This document shows positions 45,270-53,322 of a stretch of 64,000 nt of DNA, piece after piece. The position numbers and the translations under genes are program-made. How positions within the stretch are numbered: the first letter of the stretch is position 1; each line of letters opens with the position of its first letter. This DNA is from an uncultured Prevotella sp. (GTDB lineage: Bacteria > Bacteroidota > Bacteroidia > Bacteroidales > Bacteroidaceae): positions 1 to 64,000 of the forward strand of contig ONCJ01000012.1 in NCBI GenBank assembly GCA_900316295.1. Reading direction: 5' to 3'. The notes under the pieces were generated by a model that had not been told where the DNA came from, did no database searches, and saw only the letters and a list, made by a program, of their open reading frames with translations.

Positions 45270-46187
45270 TTAATAATAGTAATACATCCAGTATGAATCT
45301 CCGAAATGCTTGATAAAGGCGTTTCGGTTTTTTGTTGCCCCTACCCTGTCCTTCTCTTTAAGGAATGAGTCAAGGCGATGAGAGAGTTGTGCGTTATTCC
45401 AGTAGTATTTATGGCTTGGCTGTCGCATATACAGCTGTAACGCTTCGGCATAAACATAAGGTATGGCTTTGGAGAGGTCGTAACTTCGTTTTATTTTTTT
45501 TGCAAAACCATTAAGGTTTTTGTTCATTAGCATCATACATAGTGTACTGTCGACATTCTCCACCACTTCTTTATTTCTGTTCTTTTCTTTCTTCTCTGTT
45601 TCTGTCTCTTTATTGTCAGTCTCGCGAGAGCGTACATTATCATAAACTATGCGCTGAATATGAGCCTCAATATGTGATCGTTCATCGTGAATACTTACAG
45701 AAATCACGACCAAAAACATCAAAATCAGTTGTATGAGATTTAGCCAAATCAGCTGAGTAGCCAGAGTAAATGATCGTTCTACGGGTTCTATGCCTTGATT
45801 GTCATGAACAATCCATACAACCACAATATATAGGATGAGCAGTGATGGCGCAAGCCACCACCACTCTCCAAAATCAATGTTACCATTCTTGTCTACGTCA
45901 AGTGATGTAAGGAAGGTGAGCATCATGCACGATGGCAGGTATGTTAGGGCGTGACCACGCTTGTATAGTCTGCTCACACCAAACACAACAACCTGTAATA
46001 ACTTTGCCACTACCGTAATCAATATGGCTCCGATGACAGGAATATAATGCGTCTTGCCGTCGGATGCAGCATGTTGAAGACGGAAGAGGATGTCCGGTTG
46101 GTAGCAATACAGATACACCAACGAGAAAGTACAGAATACTGCTGTACATACCATCCTCATATAGAGTGACGAAGCTCTGTTATTCAT
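45270..46187 (-). CDS. Membrane protein of unknown function with EF-hand-like loop
   Basis: 305 residues. About four membrane helices (near 10-28, 48-70, 110-128, 145-165), then a charged Lys/Glu-rich stretch (TDNKETETEKKEKNRNKE) and a C-terminal soluble region rich in Tyr. Between helices 2 and 3 is DVDKNGNIDFGE, which matches a canonical 12-residue EF-hand calcium loop at every ligand position. It starts 4 nt after the glgB stop codon, so the two are cotranscribed; a link to glycogen metabolism is possible but not shown. I recognise no family. Confidence 0.75.
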   Translation of the reverse strand: MNNRASSLYMRMVCTAVFCTFSLVYLYCYQPDILFRLQHAASDGKTHYIPVIGAILITVVAKLLQVVVFGVSRLYKRGHALTYLPSCMMLTFLTSLDVDKNGNIDFGEWWWLAPSLLILYIVVVWIVHDNQGIEPVERSFTLATQLIWLNLIQLILMFLVVISVSIHDERSHIEAHIQRIVYDNVRSRETDNKETETEKKEKNRNKEVVENVDSTLCMMLMNKNLNGFAKKIKRSYDLSKAIPYVYAEALQLYMRQPSHKYYWNNAQLSHRLDSFLKEKDRVGATKNRNAFIKHFGDSYWMYYYY

Positions 46188-46191
46188 CGCT

Positions 46192-48225
46192 TTAGTTCTT
46201 CCTCAGTACCACTGCCGAGCGTGCAGGTATATACAACTTCAACCATTCTTTCTTGTCTTCGACATAAAGTGGATCAAAGTTTGTAAAGTGAGTGACACTA
46301 TCATCGGCAAAGCCGTTTCCTCCGAAATCTTTGGAGTCTGTATTAAGCACCACATCATAGGAACCTGTAGGTACTAAGAATCCATAGTCGGTAAACGAAC
46401 GAGTCGGTGAGAAGTTGAATACAAACACCAAGTCACCGCGCATGAAGGCAAGTACCTGATCACCATCGTTGTGCCATATTTCCTGAACAGGTGTCTCGTT
46501 AAACTTCTTCTCACTCTTAATAACCTTGAGCATCTCGCGGTCGAAGTCACCCAACCAGTGATAGCAAAGTTCCTTGTTGTCTACCAAGTTCCACTGGCGA
46601 CGGGCATACTTATAGCTCCAACCATTACCCTCACGTGGGAAGTCTATCCATTCTGGATGACCAAACTCATTACCCATAAAGTTAAGGTAGCCACCATTGA
46701 TGGCAGCAGCCGTGACAAGACGTATCATCTTGTGCAGGGCTATACCGCGCTCTGCCACACCGTTGATGTCTTTTTTTGCGAAATGCCAATACATATCGGC
46801 ATCTATCAGTCGGAAGATGATAGTCTTATCGCCTACAAGTGCTTGATCATGACTCTCACAATATGAGATAGTCTTCTCGTCAGCCCTGCGATTCTTCACC
46901 TCCCAGAATATGCTGCTTGGTTTCCAGTTCTCGTCGCTCTGTTCCTTGATGGTCTTTATCCAATAGTCCGGAATGTTCATTGCCATGCGATAATCAAATC
47001 CGTATCCGCCATCTTCGAATTTAGCAGCCAGTCCTGGCATACCACTCACCTCTTCAGCTATGGTGATGGCATTCTTGTTGACTTCGTGTATCAGTTTGTT
47101 TGCAAGTGTAAGATAACAGATAGCGTTGTCGTCTTGATGACCATTGAAATAATCACCGTAGTTACAGAAGGCTTCACCCAGTCCGTGACTATAATACAGC
47201 ATTGAGGTGACACCGTCGAAACGGAAACCATCGAAATGAAACTCTTCGAGCCAGTATTTACAGTTAGATAGCAGGAAGTGAAGTACATCGTCCTTACCAT
47301 AGTCAAAACACAACGAGTCCCATGCTGGATGCTCGTGACGATCACCGGCATAGAAGAACTGATTGGGGTCACCTGCCAGATTGCCAAGTCCTTCAACCTC
47401 ATTCTTCACAGCATGCGAGTGAACTATGTCCATTATTACAGCAATACCATTTTGATGAGCTGTGTCAATGAGTTTTTTCAGCTGTTCAGGCGTGCCAAAA
47501 CGGGACGATGCGGCAAAGAATGAGCTCACATGATAGCCAAAACTGCCATAGTATGGATGCTCCTGTATTGCCATTATCTGAATACAATTGTATCCATCCT
47601 TTATAATTCGTGGCAAAACCAATTCGCGGAATTCATCGTATGTACCTACCTTCTCGGCATCCTCACCCATACCGATATGGCACTCATATATGAGTAACGG
47701 ATCCTTCTTGGCCTTAAATGTCTTCTTCTTCCATTCATACTTCTCTTTTGGATTCCACACCTGAGCCGAGAATATTTTTGTCTCATCATCCTGCACTACT
47801 CTTCGTATCCATGCTGGTATACGTTCACCTTCTCCGCCGTTCCAGTGCACCTTCATCTTGAACAGGTCGCCGTGTTTCATTGCCTTGTTGGGCAATTTCA
47901 GTTCCCAGTTGCCTGTACCCTCAATACGTTTGGCACGATACTCTTCTTTCTCTTGCCAATCATTAAAGTCGCCTACCAGATAGATGTCAGTAGCGTTTGG
48001 TGCCCACTCACGAAAGATCCAACCGCGGCTGGTCTTATGTAGTCCGAAATACTCGTGTCCGCTGGCAAAGTCGCTCAAGGTCTTCTTTCCGTGTTGAGTC
48101 AACTCGCCAATCTTCCATAATGCATGGTCGTGTCTGCCTCGTATGGCATCCTCGAATGGTTCCAGATAGCCATCGTGTTCAACGAGCCCAATGTGCTTTG
48201 GTGCTTTTACTTTCTTTGTTGCCAT
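46192..48225 (-). CDS. glgB: 1,4-alpha-glucan branching enzyme
   Basis: 677 residues, GH13, of the shorter type that resembles eukaryotic branching enzymes. It introduces alpha-1,6 branches into glycogen in the cytoplasm. The N-terminal CBM48 region (TSRGWIFREWAPNATDIYLVGDFNDW) precedes the catalytic barrel with MDIVHSHAVKNEVEGL, FDGFRFDGVTSMLYYSHG (nucleophile Asp), TIAEEVSGMPG (acid/base Glu) and YCESHDQALVGDKT. The C-terminal beta domain ends ARSAVVLRK. Mosaic repeat copy 2 fills the space upstream, so no clear promoter is seen; the membrane protein gene follows in the same unit. Confidence 0.96.
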   Translation of the reverse strand: MATKKVKAPKHIGLVEHDGYLEPFEDAIRGRHDHALWKIGELTQHGKKTLSDFASGHEYFGLHKTSRGWIFREWAPNATDIYLVGDFNDWQEKEEYRAKRIEGTGNWELKLPNKAMKHGDLFKMKVHWNGGEGERIPAWIRRVVQDDETKIFSAQVWNPKEKYEWKKKTFKAKKDPLLIYECHIGMGEDAEKVGTYDEFRELVLPRIIKDGYNCIQIMAIQEHPYYGSFGYHVSSFFAASSRFGTPEQLKKLIDTAHQNGIAVIMDIVHSHAVKNEVEGLGNLAGDPNQFFYAGDRHEHPAWDSLCFDYGKDDVLHFLLSNCKYWLEEFHFDGFRFDGVTSMLYYSHGLGEAFCNYGDYFNGHQDDNAICYLTLANKLIHEVNKNAITIAEEVSGMPGLAAKFEDGGYGFDYRMAMNIPDYWIKTIKEQSDENWKPSSIFWEVKNRRADEKTISYCESHDQALVGDKTIIFRLIDADMYWHFAKKDINGVAERGIALHKMIRLVTAAAINGGYLNFMGNEFGHPEWIDFPREGNGWSYKYARRQWNLVDNKELCYHWLGDFDREMLKVIKSEKKFNETPVQEIWHNDGDQVLAFMRGDLVFVFNFSPTRSFTDYGFLVPTGSYDVVLNTDSKDFGGNGFADDSVTHFTNFDPLYVEDKKEWLKLYIPARSAVVLRKN

Positions 48226-48235
48226 ATTCTTATTA

Positions 48236-48345
48236 TATTCAAGTTTCGCATTCGCTCAACTTTTTGGAGTTAAAGGAGTTAAGGGAGTTAAAGGAGTTAA
48301 AGACGTTAGTCTTTTTCCTTGAATATTCCCTATAGGTTTAGATTT
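48236..48345. repeat. Mosaic intergenic repeat, copy 2
   Basis: TTCAAGTTTCGCATTCGCTC head, then GGAGTTAAAGGAGTTAAGGG repeated units, then the core AAAGACGTTAGTCTTT (a palindrome) and CCTTGAATATTCCCTATAGG. It occupies the whole gap between yhcH-like and glgB genes. Confidence 0.88.
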
Positions 48346-48354
48346 ATTTCTTAG

Positions 48355-48798
48355 TTAAGCCTTCACTTTAAAGATAGCTTTCTTTATTTGTCCTTCACCA
48401 ATGCATGGTTGATGACCATCCTGAGGGAAGAATATTGCAAATTCACCAGGCTTGCAGTTGACATATGTCTCAGCCTTTACATCTTTGTATTTTGTAACAT
48501 CCTTCTCATCATTATATTCAGCCTCAGGCAAATCTTCCAATGGCATATAGCCGTAAGTTTCTGGAGCATCTAGCGGTATTTGTATGTCGAGCATACGGCG
48601 ATGTGTCTCAAAAGCTGCATCCTCCTTGGTCTTTCCGGTTGCAGTAGTAATATTCACAAAGAGGTCTTTATCCTTGATAAAGTGTTTTCCCTCTTCCATT
48701 TCCAGAAGATTGTTGTTCTTCATAAATTCAGCTACATCAGCAAACAGAGGGTTTACCGATACATACTTTGCAAAATTGTCTAATGTGTCAACGATCAT
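48355..48798 (-). CDS. YhcH/YjgK/YiaL family protein
   Basis: 147 residues, one cupin-like beta domain as in YhcH and the EbgC-type proteins. Conserved features include EEGKHFIKDKDLFVN, AAFETHRRMLDIQIPLDAPE (His-rich site) and GEFAIFFPQDGHQPCIG near the end. Members bind a metal and have been linked to sialic acid or beta-galactoside use; the sugar handled here is unknown. It is flanked on both sides by mosaic repeats, so it is likely an independent unit. Confidence 0.9.
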   Translation of the reverse strand: MIVDTLDNFAKYVSVNPLFADVAEFMKNNNLLEMEEGKHFIKDKDLFVNITTATGKTKEDAAFETHRRMLDIQIPLDAPETYGYMPLEDLPEAEYNDEKDVTKYKDVKAETYVNCKPGEFAIFFPQDGHQPCIGEGQIKKAIFKVKA

Positions 48799-48828
48799 AG
48801 TGATATAGTTTTATTATTCTATTATTTT

Positions 48829-48958
48829 TAAGTTTCGCATTCGCTCAACTTTTTGGAGTTAAAGGAGTTAAGGGAGTTAAAGGAGTTAAAGACGTTAGTC
48901 TTTTTCCTTGAATATTCCCTATAGGAGTTAACTCCTCTCAACTTGCGAAAGTTGAGTT
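48829..48958. repeat. Mosaic intergenic repeat, copy 3
   Basis: Nearly identical to copy 2 over the head, the GGAGTTAAA units and the core, and then ends with CTCAACTTGCGAAAGTTGAG, a perfect 8-bp hairpin. It reaches the stop codon of the MORN gene and may serve as its terminator. Confidence 0.88.
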
Positions 48959-50069
48959 ATTCAATAACTCTCCTACCATTTTTGTATGTACCCCGAGCGG
49001 TCACCTGTCCATTACGGTCTTTCTCGACGAATTTTCCATCGCGCACACCGTCATAATAGTGCCCTTCGAACCTGGTACCGTCTTTAGCTTCCTCCACAGC
49101 CTGACCATGGCGTTCGCCTTTCTTGTATTTTCCCTTGAATTTGCTTCCGTCAGCATAATGGATTATCACCATGCCATCGAGCACTCCCTTTTTAAACTCT
49201 CCTTCAAAGACATCCTTATCTTTCTTTATGAGTTTGCCTTGTCCGTTCTGGAGGTCGTTTTCCCAGTAGCCAGTGTATACATCACCGTTAGCCCATGTCA
49301 TAGTACCAAATCCATGCTTGTCACCATTGAGAAAGTGACCGTTATACACGTCACCATTGTTATACTTAAATAGTCCCTGTCCTGTACGTTCGCCATCTAA
49401 GTAGTCGCCTTCATATCTGTCGCCTGATGCAAACATGTATATGCCTTTACCATTCTGCAGGTCGTTCTTCCAGTCGCCGACATATTTGTCACCGTCACTA
49501 TATACGTATGTTCCCTTTCCTTCCTTGCGGTTATCAGTCCATCCTCCGTCGTATCGCGAACCATCAGCCCAGTCGAAGACACCTTGCCCATTCTTTTTGT
49601 CATTTTTCCATGAGCCATCATAGTAGGCACCATTCTCAAAAGTATATTTACCTTTACCGTTGCGTTGGTCGCGTTGCCAGTTTCCATCGTATACGTCACC
49701 ATTGAAGTAGTACATCACTCCATGACCTTCCTGATAGTCGCGGAACCACAGCCCTACGTATTTGTTATTATTCATAAAGACAAAGGTTCCCATGCCGTGT
49801 TGTTGGTTCTTAAACCATTGTCCTTCATATCTCTCGCCATCACTGAACGTATATACCCCATATCCTTCACGAGCACCTTTCTTATATTCTCCGTCGTATG
49901 TATCACCATTCTTGTATACACAGTGCCCCTTACCGTGCGGCTTAGAGCCAATCATTTCTCCCTCATACTGTCCACCATCTTTGGTAACACATGTGCCTGT
50001 CTTCACGTTTTGTGCTAAAACGCTAAAAGATATCAGTATATGTATAATAATCAGATATATTCGTTTCAC
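48957..50069 (-). CDS. Secreted MORN-repeat protein (14 repeats)
   Basis: 370 residues from the GTG at 50069 (read as Met, then KRIYLIIIHILISFSVLA). A longer frame opens at a TTG at 50129, but that codon is the promoter -33 box, so it is excluded; AGGGAGAAA sits correctly before the GTG. After the signal peptide come 14 tandem 23-residue MORN repeats (pattern YxGxWxxxxxxGxGxxxxxxGD), the last three degenerate. MORN proteins bind membranes or act as scaffolds; bacterial secreted forms are poorly understood. Own promoter, and a palindromic repeat at the 3' end. Confidence 0.9.
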   Translation of the reverse strand: MKRIYLIIIHILISFSVLAQNVKTGTCVTKDGGQYEGEMIGSKPHGKGHCVYKNGDTYDGEYKKGAREGYGVYTFSDGERYEGQWFKNQQHGMGTFVFMNNNKYVGLWFRDYQEGHGVMYYFNGDVYDGNWQRDQRNGKGKYTFENGAYYDGSWKNDKKNGQGVFDWADGSRYDGGWTDNRKEGKGTYVYSDGDKYVGDWKNDLQNGKGIYMFASGDRYEGDYLDGERTGQGLFKYNNGDVYNGHFLNGDKHGFGTMTWANGDVYTGYWENDLQNGQGKLIKKDKDVFEGEFKKGVLDGMVIIHYADGSKFKGKYKKGERHGQAVEEAKDGTRFEGHYYDGVRDGKFVEKDRNGQVTARGTYKNGRRVIE

Positions 50070-50099
50070 TTTCTCCCTTTCTGTTCTGAAATTCCAGTC

Positions 50100-50130
50100 C
50101 AAAGGTAAGGAATAAAATAGATATGACAAA
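50100..50130 (-). promoter_or_regulatory. Promoter of the MORN-repeat gene
   Basis: TTTG (50127-50130), 19 bp, TACCTTTG (50100-50107). It decides the start codon, because transcription would begin near 50093, downstream of the TTG at 50129. Confidence 0.85.
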
Positions 50131-50157
50131 ATACTTTAGGATTTTTTATATGCATCT

Positions 50158-50355
50158 TCAAGTTTCGCATTCGCTCAACTTTTTGGGAGTTAAAGGAGTT
50201 AAAGGAGTTAAAGGAGTTAAGTACAAATGTTTTACTTCTTAAATCTCTACTCCTATAGGGAATATTCAAGGAAAAAGACTATCGTCTTTAACTCCTTTAA
50301 CTCCCTTAACTCCTTTAACTCCCTTTAACTCCTCTCAACTTGCTAAAGTTGAGTA
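50158..50355. repeat. Mosaic intergenic repeat, copy 4 (double, inverted)
   Basis: The longest copy. A CAAGTTTCGCATTCGCTC head with GGAGTTAAA units in plus orientation is joined to the core and TTTAACTCC units in the opposite orientation, then CTCAACTTGCTAAAGTTGAG. The two GGAGTTAAA tracts face each other and could fold into a long hairpin. It fills the gap between the MORN gene promoter and the P-ATPase stop codon, overlapping the latter. Confidence 0.88.
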
Positions 50356-52305
50356 CGCAGCCCTCATTGCGTTAAACACGGCAAGTACTGTCACACCAAC
50401 ATCGGCAAATATTGCCATACCGAGAGTACTCAGGCTGAATATCGCAAGTATCAGAACTGCTAATTTCACCGTTATGGCAAAAACAATATTTTCTTGAGCT
50501 AACCTGATGGTACGTCGTGCTATCGTAATGGCGGTAGCGACCTTCAGAGGGTTGTCATCCATTAGAACCACGTCGGCTGCGTCAATGGCGGCATCTGAAC
50601 CTAAACCGCCCATAGCTATACCGACATCGGCTCGTGCTATCACGGGTGCGTCGTTGATGCCATCACCTACAAAGGCTGTCACGGGTGTGAGTTGCTCCAT
50701 CATAGTTACTTTGTCAGAAGGGAGCAGATTGGCGTGCCACTCATCAATGTTCAGTTCCTTTGCCACCGTGTCTGCCACCTCACGACTGTCGCCCGTCAGC
50801 ATAATGGTCTTTTTCACACCTAACTGTCGCAGACGTTCAATAGCTTCTTTGCTTTCTTGCTTCACCTCGTCGCTGATGACAATATGTCCAGCGTATATGC
50901 CATCTATGGCAACATGTATAATAGTGCCTGAGTGGTGACATGGGTGCCATTTTGCTCCGACATTCTCCATCAGTTTAGAGTTTCCAACACTTACCATGTG
51001 TGAAATACCTGTGTCGTAGAGTGTTACTTTTGCACGCACACCTTGTCCTGCAATCTCCTCAACCTCGTCAATCTTGCATCCGTCGCACGATTCTTTTGGG
51101 AAAGAATCACGCAAGGTGGCACCAATAGGATGCGACGTGAAGTGTTCGACATGAGCTGCAAGATGTAGCAGATGGTCTGCATCAATTTTTTCAGGATGGA
51201 TGGCTGTTACAACAAATTGGCCACGTGTCAACGTTCCTGTCTTGTCGAAAACCACATTGTCAAGACGAGCCAGCAGGTCTATATAGTTGGCGCCTTTCAC
51301 AAGAATACCTCTACGCGATGCAGCACCCATACCAGCAAAAAATGTCAAAGGTACAGAGATTACCAGTGCACAAGGACATGAAACGATAAGGAATGTGAGG
51401 GCGTTGTATAGCCATTTTGTGAAAGCAACGGCATAGCTGTCTGCAAAGAATGGTGGAATACAGGCAACTCCGACAGCAAGTAGTACTACTATTGGTGTGT
51501 ATACTCGTGCAAATCTGGAGATAAAAGCCTCACTACTCGACTTTCTTTCCGCAGCATTCTCAACAAGTTGTAATATCTTAGAAACCGTACTGTCCTTATA
51601 TGTACTCTGTGTCTTCACATGCAAGACACCCGATAGATTGACACATCCCGAGGTAACGTTGTCGCCAACATGGACTTCTTTTGGCAGACTCTCGCCCGTT
51701 AGTGCTGCTGTATCCAACGTGGAAGAGCCTTCTGCGATTGTTCCGTCCAGTGGTATGCGCTCTCCTGGCTTTACTATTATAATCTCACCAAGAGCCACTT
51801 CTGACGCATTGACAGTCAACAACCTACCCTCTCTTTCTATGTTTGCCGTATCAGGACGTATATCCATAAGATGGGCTATGCTACGTTTGCTTTGACCTTC
51901 GGCATAACTCTCGAAGAATTCACCTATCTGAAAGAAAAGCATAACAAAGACAGCCTCGACAAACTCAGGCTTACCCTCGGGCATAAATCCTATTGAAAGA
52001 GCTCCGACGGTTGCCAATGTCATTAGGAAATGCTCATTAAATACGTCACCGACAATAATACCTTCGATAGCTTCCTTAATGGTGGAATGGCCAACTATCA
52101 GATAAGGCACGAGATATAACACCAGTCGTTGCCACATTTCTAAATTCAGATTGTGGTCAACTAAGACAACGGCAATAAGCAGTATTACGGATGTGATGAT
52201 GGGTATCAACTGTGATAATACGCTGTGATTATGATGATGTTCATGATGATGATGTTCATGATGATGACACTCACAGTGGTTATGGTCTGAATGATGATTG
52301 CACAT
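50335..52305 (-). CDS. Heavy-metal P1B-type ATPase (Zn/Cd exporter-like)
   Basis: 656 residues from the ATG at 52305. An upstream TTG (52329) overlaps the -7 box and is rejected. The N-terminus has no ferredoxin-like HMA domain; instead it is a His/Cys-rich tract (HCECHHHEHHHHEHHH) that would bind zinc or a similar ion. Then come the helices, TGES actuator loop, the CPC transport motif (VSCPCALVIS), the phosphorylation site DKTGTLTRG and the hinge GDGINDAPVIARADVGIAMGG. CPC plus the His tail suggests export of Zn, Cd or Pb. It stands alone; no MerR or ArsR regulator gene lies beside it. Confidence 0.94.
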   Translation of the reverse strand: MCNHHSDHNHCECHHHEHHHHEHHHNHSVLSQLIPIITSVILLIAVVLVDHNLNLEMWQRLVLYLVPYLIVGHSTIKEAIEGIIVGDVFNEHFLMTLATVGALSIGFMPEGKPEFVEAVFVMLFFQIGEFFESYAEGQSKRSIAHLMDIRPDTANIEREGRLLTVNASEVALGEIIIVKPGERIPLDGTIAEGSSTLDTAALTGESLPKEVHVGDNVTSGCVNLSGVLHVKTQSTYKDSTVSKILQLVENAAERKSSSEAFISRFARVYTPIVVLLAVGVACIPPFFADSYAVAFTKWLYNALTFLIVSCPCALVISVPLTFFAGMGAASRRGILVKGANYIDLLARLDNVVFDKTGTLTRGQFVVTAIHPEKIDADHLLHLAAHVEHFTSHPIGATLRDSFPKESCDGCKIDEVEEIAGQGVRAKVTLYDTGISHMVSVGNSKLMENVGAKWHPCHHSGTIIHVAIDGIYAGHIVISDEVKQESKEAIERLRQLGVKKTIMLTGDSREVADTVAKELNIDEWHANLLPSDKVTMMEQLTPVTAFVGDGINDAPVIARADVGIAMGGLGSDAAIDAADVVLMDDNPLKVATAITIARRTIRLAQENIVFAITVKLAVLILAIFSLSTLGMAIFADVGVTVLAVFNAMRAAYSTLAS

Positions 52306-52326
52306 AGTCTGTTCTGTTTTTTTTTG

Positions 52327-52357
52327 CAAAGGTATGGTCTCTCTGCTTTATCCGCAA
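52327..52357 (-). promoter_or_regulatory. Promoter of the P1B-ATPase gene
   Basis: TTG (52355-52357), 20 bp, TACCTTTG (52327-52334) on the minus strand. The predicted leader is only about 15 nt. Confidence 0.75.
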
Positions 52358-52423
52358 GCATTGGTAAAATATATTGTGAATATATGCAATCGAGTTGCAA
52401 TTATTTATGTACCTTTGCCGAAA

Positions 52424-52557
52424 AATTGGAGTTAAAGGAGTTAAGGGAGTTAAAGGAGTTAAAGACGTTAGTCTTTTTCCTTGAATATTCCCTATAGGAG
52501 TAGAGATTTAAGAAGTAAAACATTCTTTAACTCCCAAAAGCGGAGCTTGCGAAACTT
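52424..52557. repeat. Mosaic intergenic repeat, copy 5
   Basis: GGAGTTAAA units, palindromic AAAGACGTTAGTCTTT, CCTTGAATATTCCCTATAGG, AGTAGAGATTTAAGAAGT, one TTTAACTCC unit, then AAGCGGAGCTTGCGAAACTTG. It lies between the divergent P-ATPase and TIGR02757 genes and opens a spurious in-frame extension of the latter. Confidence 0.88.
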
Positions 52558-52570
52558 GAAATATACTATA

Positions 52571-53311
52571 ATGGACGAACAAACAAAAGAGACACTACGC
52601 CAATACGCTCAGCGGTATGAGACACGAGATTTTCTCAATGGAGACCCGTCATGGTTTATGCATCAAGTTGATGGAGATGTTAATAGAGAGACGATGGCAT
52701 TCATAGCAGCCTCTCTGAGCTATGGCAGTAGACCCGTTTTCATGAAAAAAATAAAAGTGCTCCTCGACGATGCCCATGGCGACATGTTCGGTTGGACTGT
52801 CAGGGGAATATATAAGGATATGTTTCGACCTGATGACCAAGGGTGCTTCTATCGCTTCTATACCAATGCTGACATGTACCAATTTCTTTCCACCTACCAA
52901 ACCATTCTGGTAGCATATGGCAGTCTGAAAGCAGCAGTCAGCAAGACTAAAATAGATGGATATGGTGCAATCGTCAAGCTGTGTTCGCTATTCAACCAGG
53001 AACGACAAAGTAAGGTGATACCTCGCGATGCGTCATCCGCATGCAAACGGTTGTGTATGTTTCTCAGATGGATGGTACGAACTCACTCTTCTGTAGATCT
53101 CGGGCTATGGTCGGACATCATAGATCGTCGTACTCTCATTATGCCGCTCGACACACACGTGCTTCAGCAATCACAAAGACTTGGACTCCTTCAGTCTAAC
53201 AATGCAAGCATGGCCACCGCTCGCAGGCTGACCTCAGTATTAAGTACCGTCTTTCCTGATGATCCTCTTCTTGGCGACTTTGCCTTGTTTGGCGAGGGCG
53301 TAAATAAATAG
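52571..53311 (+). CDS. TIGR02757 family protein (DUF2400)
   Basis: 246 residues from the ATG at 52571 (MDEQTKETLRQYAQRY); the frame upstream is translated repeat and is not part of the gene. Conserved parts are DPSWFMHQVDGDVNRETMAFIAASLSYGSR near the start, SSACKRLCMFLRWMVR in the middle and LIMPLDTHVLQQSQRLGL toward the end, which recall the HhH-GPD glycosylase fold. The family is a Bacteroidota-type protein of unknown activity, possibly acting on DNA. It converges with gldE, 11 nt apart, with no terminator visible. Confidence 0.9.
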   Translation: MDEQTKETLRQYAQRYETRDFLNGDPSWFMHQVDGDVNRETMAFIAASLSYGSRPVFMKKIKVLLDDAHGDMFGWTVRGIYKDMFRPDDQGCFYRFYTNADMYQFLSTYQTILVAYGSLKAAVSKTKIDGYGAIVKLCSLFNQERQSKVIPRDASSACKRLCMFLRWMVRTHSSVDLGLWSDIIDRRTLIMPLDTHVLQQSQRLGLLQSNNASMATARRLTSVLSTVFPDDPLLGDFALFGEGVNK

Positions 53312-53322
53312 GGTTAAAGTTG

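Noticed and set aside
48260-48320. Tandem GGAGTTAAA units considered as a CRISPR or VNTR array
   Set aside because: Units are 9 bp, adjacent and without unique spacers, and no cas gene is present. They are parts of the interspersed repeat.
52481-52570. A 30-codon N-terminal extension of the TIGR02757 gene, and a similar frame near 50066-50269
   Set aside because: Both are translated mosaic-repeat sequence (NIPYRSRDLRSKTF appears in both); the family N-terminus starts at 52571.
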